Positions 63,343 to 64,000 of a stretch of DNA of 64,000 bases are shown piece by piece (positions within the stretch are counted from its first letter, which is position 1; each line of letters begins with the position of its first letter). Source of the DNA: Cytophagaceae bacterium (GTDB lineage: Bacteria > Bacteroidota > Bacteroidia > Cytophagales > Spirosomataceae); the NCBI GenBank assembly GCA_027486845.1, contig JAIXOL010000024.1:62001-126000 (forward strand), written 5' to 3'. The notes under the pieces were generated by a model. That model searched no databases. It was not told the origin of the DNA and saw nothing but the letters and a program-made list of their open reading frames with translations. The translations under genes and the position numbers were made by a program.

Positions 63343-64000
63343 TTACTCGAATCTCTCAAACCATTCTTCATCGACTGATACTTTTTCAACAATTTCTAAT
63401 TTTACTCCTAAATTTAACTCTTTTAATTTTTCAGCTAATTTATTCCCATCAATTAAATCAATTGTTGGTGCACCATCTCTTGTAGCTTCTGCCAAGGCGT
63501 TGTGTGTAAAATTTCCAGTCGTAATAAATAACCCTTTATCAGTTCTACCAGCCATTGCACCTCTAAAATCTCTAATTTCTTTAGAAGAAACTTTACCCAC
63601 ATATCTTTTACATTGAATAATGATATGAAAACTTAAAATCCCATTAATTTTTGCAATTCCTCGCAAATCAATTCCCCCATCATTACTACGCCCAGTAACT
63701 TCAACTTGTTCAAAGCCTTTTTCACGTAGAAATCTTTGAATTAATCTTTCAAATCCACTTGGGGTTACTTTATTTAAAATTACTGATATGATTTTTTCTT
63801 TCCAGTTTTCTTCGTCCTCTAATTGTTGATTAATTCTATCAATAAGAGTTTTATCACCTCCCTTTCTAAGTAAAAATTGCACATCATCCATATTGATGAT
63901 AGACCAAACTCCTCTTTGAGAATTTTCTATCGAACCTTGATTTTTCAACATAGTCCGAACCCAAGCTAACTGATAAGACAATTCAGTTTGTAATGTATCT
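63343..64000 (-). CDS. Mrr-type restriction endonuclease (N-terminus outside window)
   Basis: About 218 residues of the C-terminal part are visible, and the frame stays open past the right edge, so the gene is cut by the window. The visible front matches an Mrr N-terminal winged-helix-like region (QLAWVRTMLKNQGSIENSQRGVWSI). The catalytic Mrr_cat domain follows: GFERLIQRFLREKGF, GGIDLRG with the catalytic Asp, IIIQCKRYVG with the Gln and Lys of the PD-(D/E)XK family, and AEATRDGAPTIDLIDGNKLAEKL. Mrr enzymes cut foreign or methylated DNA without a partner methylase (type IV-like) or act in type II roles. It belongs to the accessory block beginning at 58.2 kb. Confidence 0.9.
   Translation of the reverse strand, partial: DTLQTELSYQLAWVRTMLKNQGSIENSQRGVWSIINMDDVQFLLRKGGDKTLIDRINQQLEDEENWKEKIISVILNKVTPSGFERLIQRFLREKGFEQVEVTGRSNDGGIDLRGIAKINGILSFHIIIQCKRYVGKVSSKEIRDFRGAMAGRTDKGLFITTGNFTHNALAEATRDGAPTIDLIDGNKLAEKLKELNLGVKLEIVEKVSVDEEWFERFE

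Noticed and set aside
58172-64000. A CRISPR array made of the repeated hairpins
   Set aside because: There are only three copies, 1.7-2.3 kb apart, not regularly spaced units with short spacers.

Overview
The window comes from the chromosome of an AT-rich member of the Bacteroidota, most likely a Cytophagales/Spirosomataceae-type organism (Emticicia or Arcicella-like; this genus-level guess is inference). The signs are a SusC/SusD pair beside a hybrid two-component regulator, a type IX secretion sorting domain on an M1 peptidase, DUF4270, DUF5916 and DUF1593 proteins, many lipoproteins with a Bacteroidota-style signal peptide, and several promoters of the Bacteroidota form TAnnTTTG with little Shine-Dalgarno signal.

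Layout. 1-5.2 kb: a sugar-isomerase-like TIM barrel (cut by the window edge), a DUF1593 nucleoside-hydrolase-like secreted protein, the cysteine pair cysE-cysM and a GNAT acetyltransferase. 5.4-9.9 kb: a short GT5 starch-synthase-like protein, a DUF4270 lipoprotein and glmS. 9.9-13.8 kb: an FdhF/YdeP-type molybdopterin oxidoreductase and its sulfurtransferase FdhD, with a two-gene hypothetical unit between them. 14-19 kb: a prolyl oligopeptidase, a coiled-coil protein and an ABC exporter. 19.2-32.6 kb: a polysaccharide utilisation locus (HTCS regulator, SusC, SusD, GH30 xylanase-like lipoprotein, GH2 enzyme), followed by a heavily decayed pseudogene to 34.5 kb. 34.7-54.4 kb: mostly housekeeping and envelope genes (DUF5916, TolB-like propeller, aminopeptidase P, GbsR/MarR regulator, SixA phosphatase, ArsN2-like acetyltransferase, bestrophin, S41 peptidase, MFS transporter, nucleotidyltransferase, M1 peptidase, TonB receptor, threonine aldolase). 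54.5-58.2 kb: a four-helix-bundle gene set in a nest of short repeats, then a two-subunit molybdenum hydroxylase (2Fe-2S subunit, a DUF2442 gene, Mo subunit with Tat signal).

58.2-64 kb is the accessory part. Directly after the molybdenum hydroxylase gene lie a RelB/RelE-type toxin-antitoxin pair, a PD-(D/E)XK Rpn-family nuclease, a second, 96%-identical copy of the last 255 bp of the hydroxylase gene, a retron-type reverse transcriptase with a candidate msr-msd RNA just upstream, the remnant of a type II restriction endonuclease and an Mrr-type restriction endonuclease. Three copies of a hairpin repeat punctuate the block, and the retron lies between two exact 50-bp copies. I read this as a small defence/mobile island growing at the 3' end of the hydroxylase gene.

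The most interesting candidate system is the retron. The RT has both retron signatures (NAxxH and VTG) but is 565 residues long, with about 240 residues of C-terminal extension that I cannot assign. No separate effector gene lies beside it, so the extension is the best candidate for the effector domain. Starts were moved to internal ATGs where the N-terminus of the longest frame had no signal or family support; this is noted per gene.
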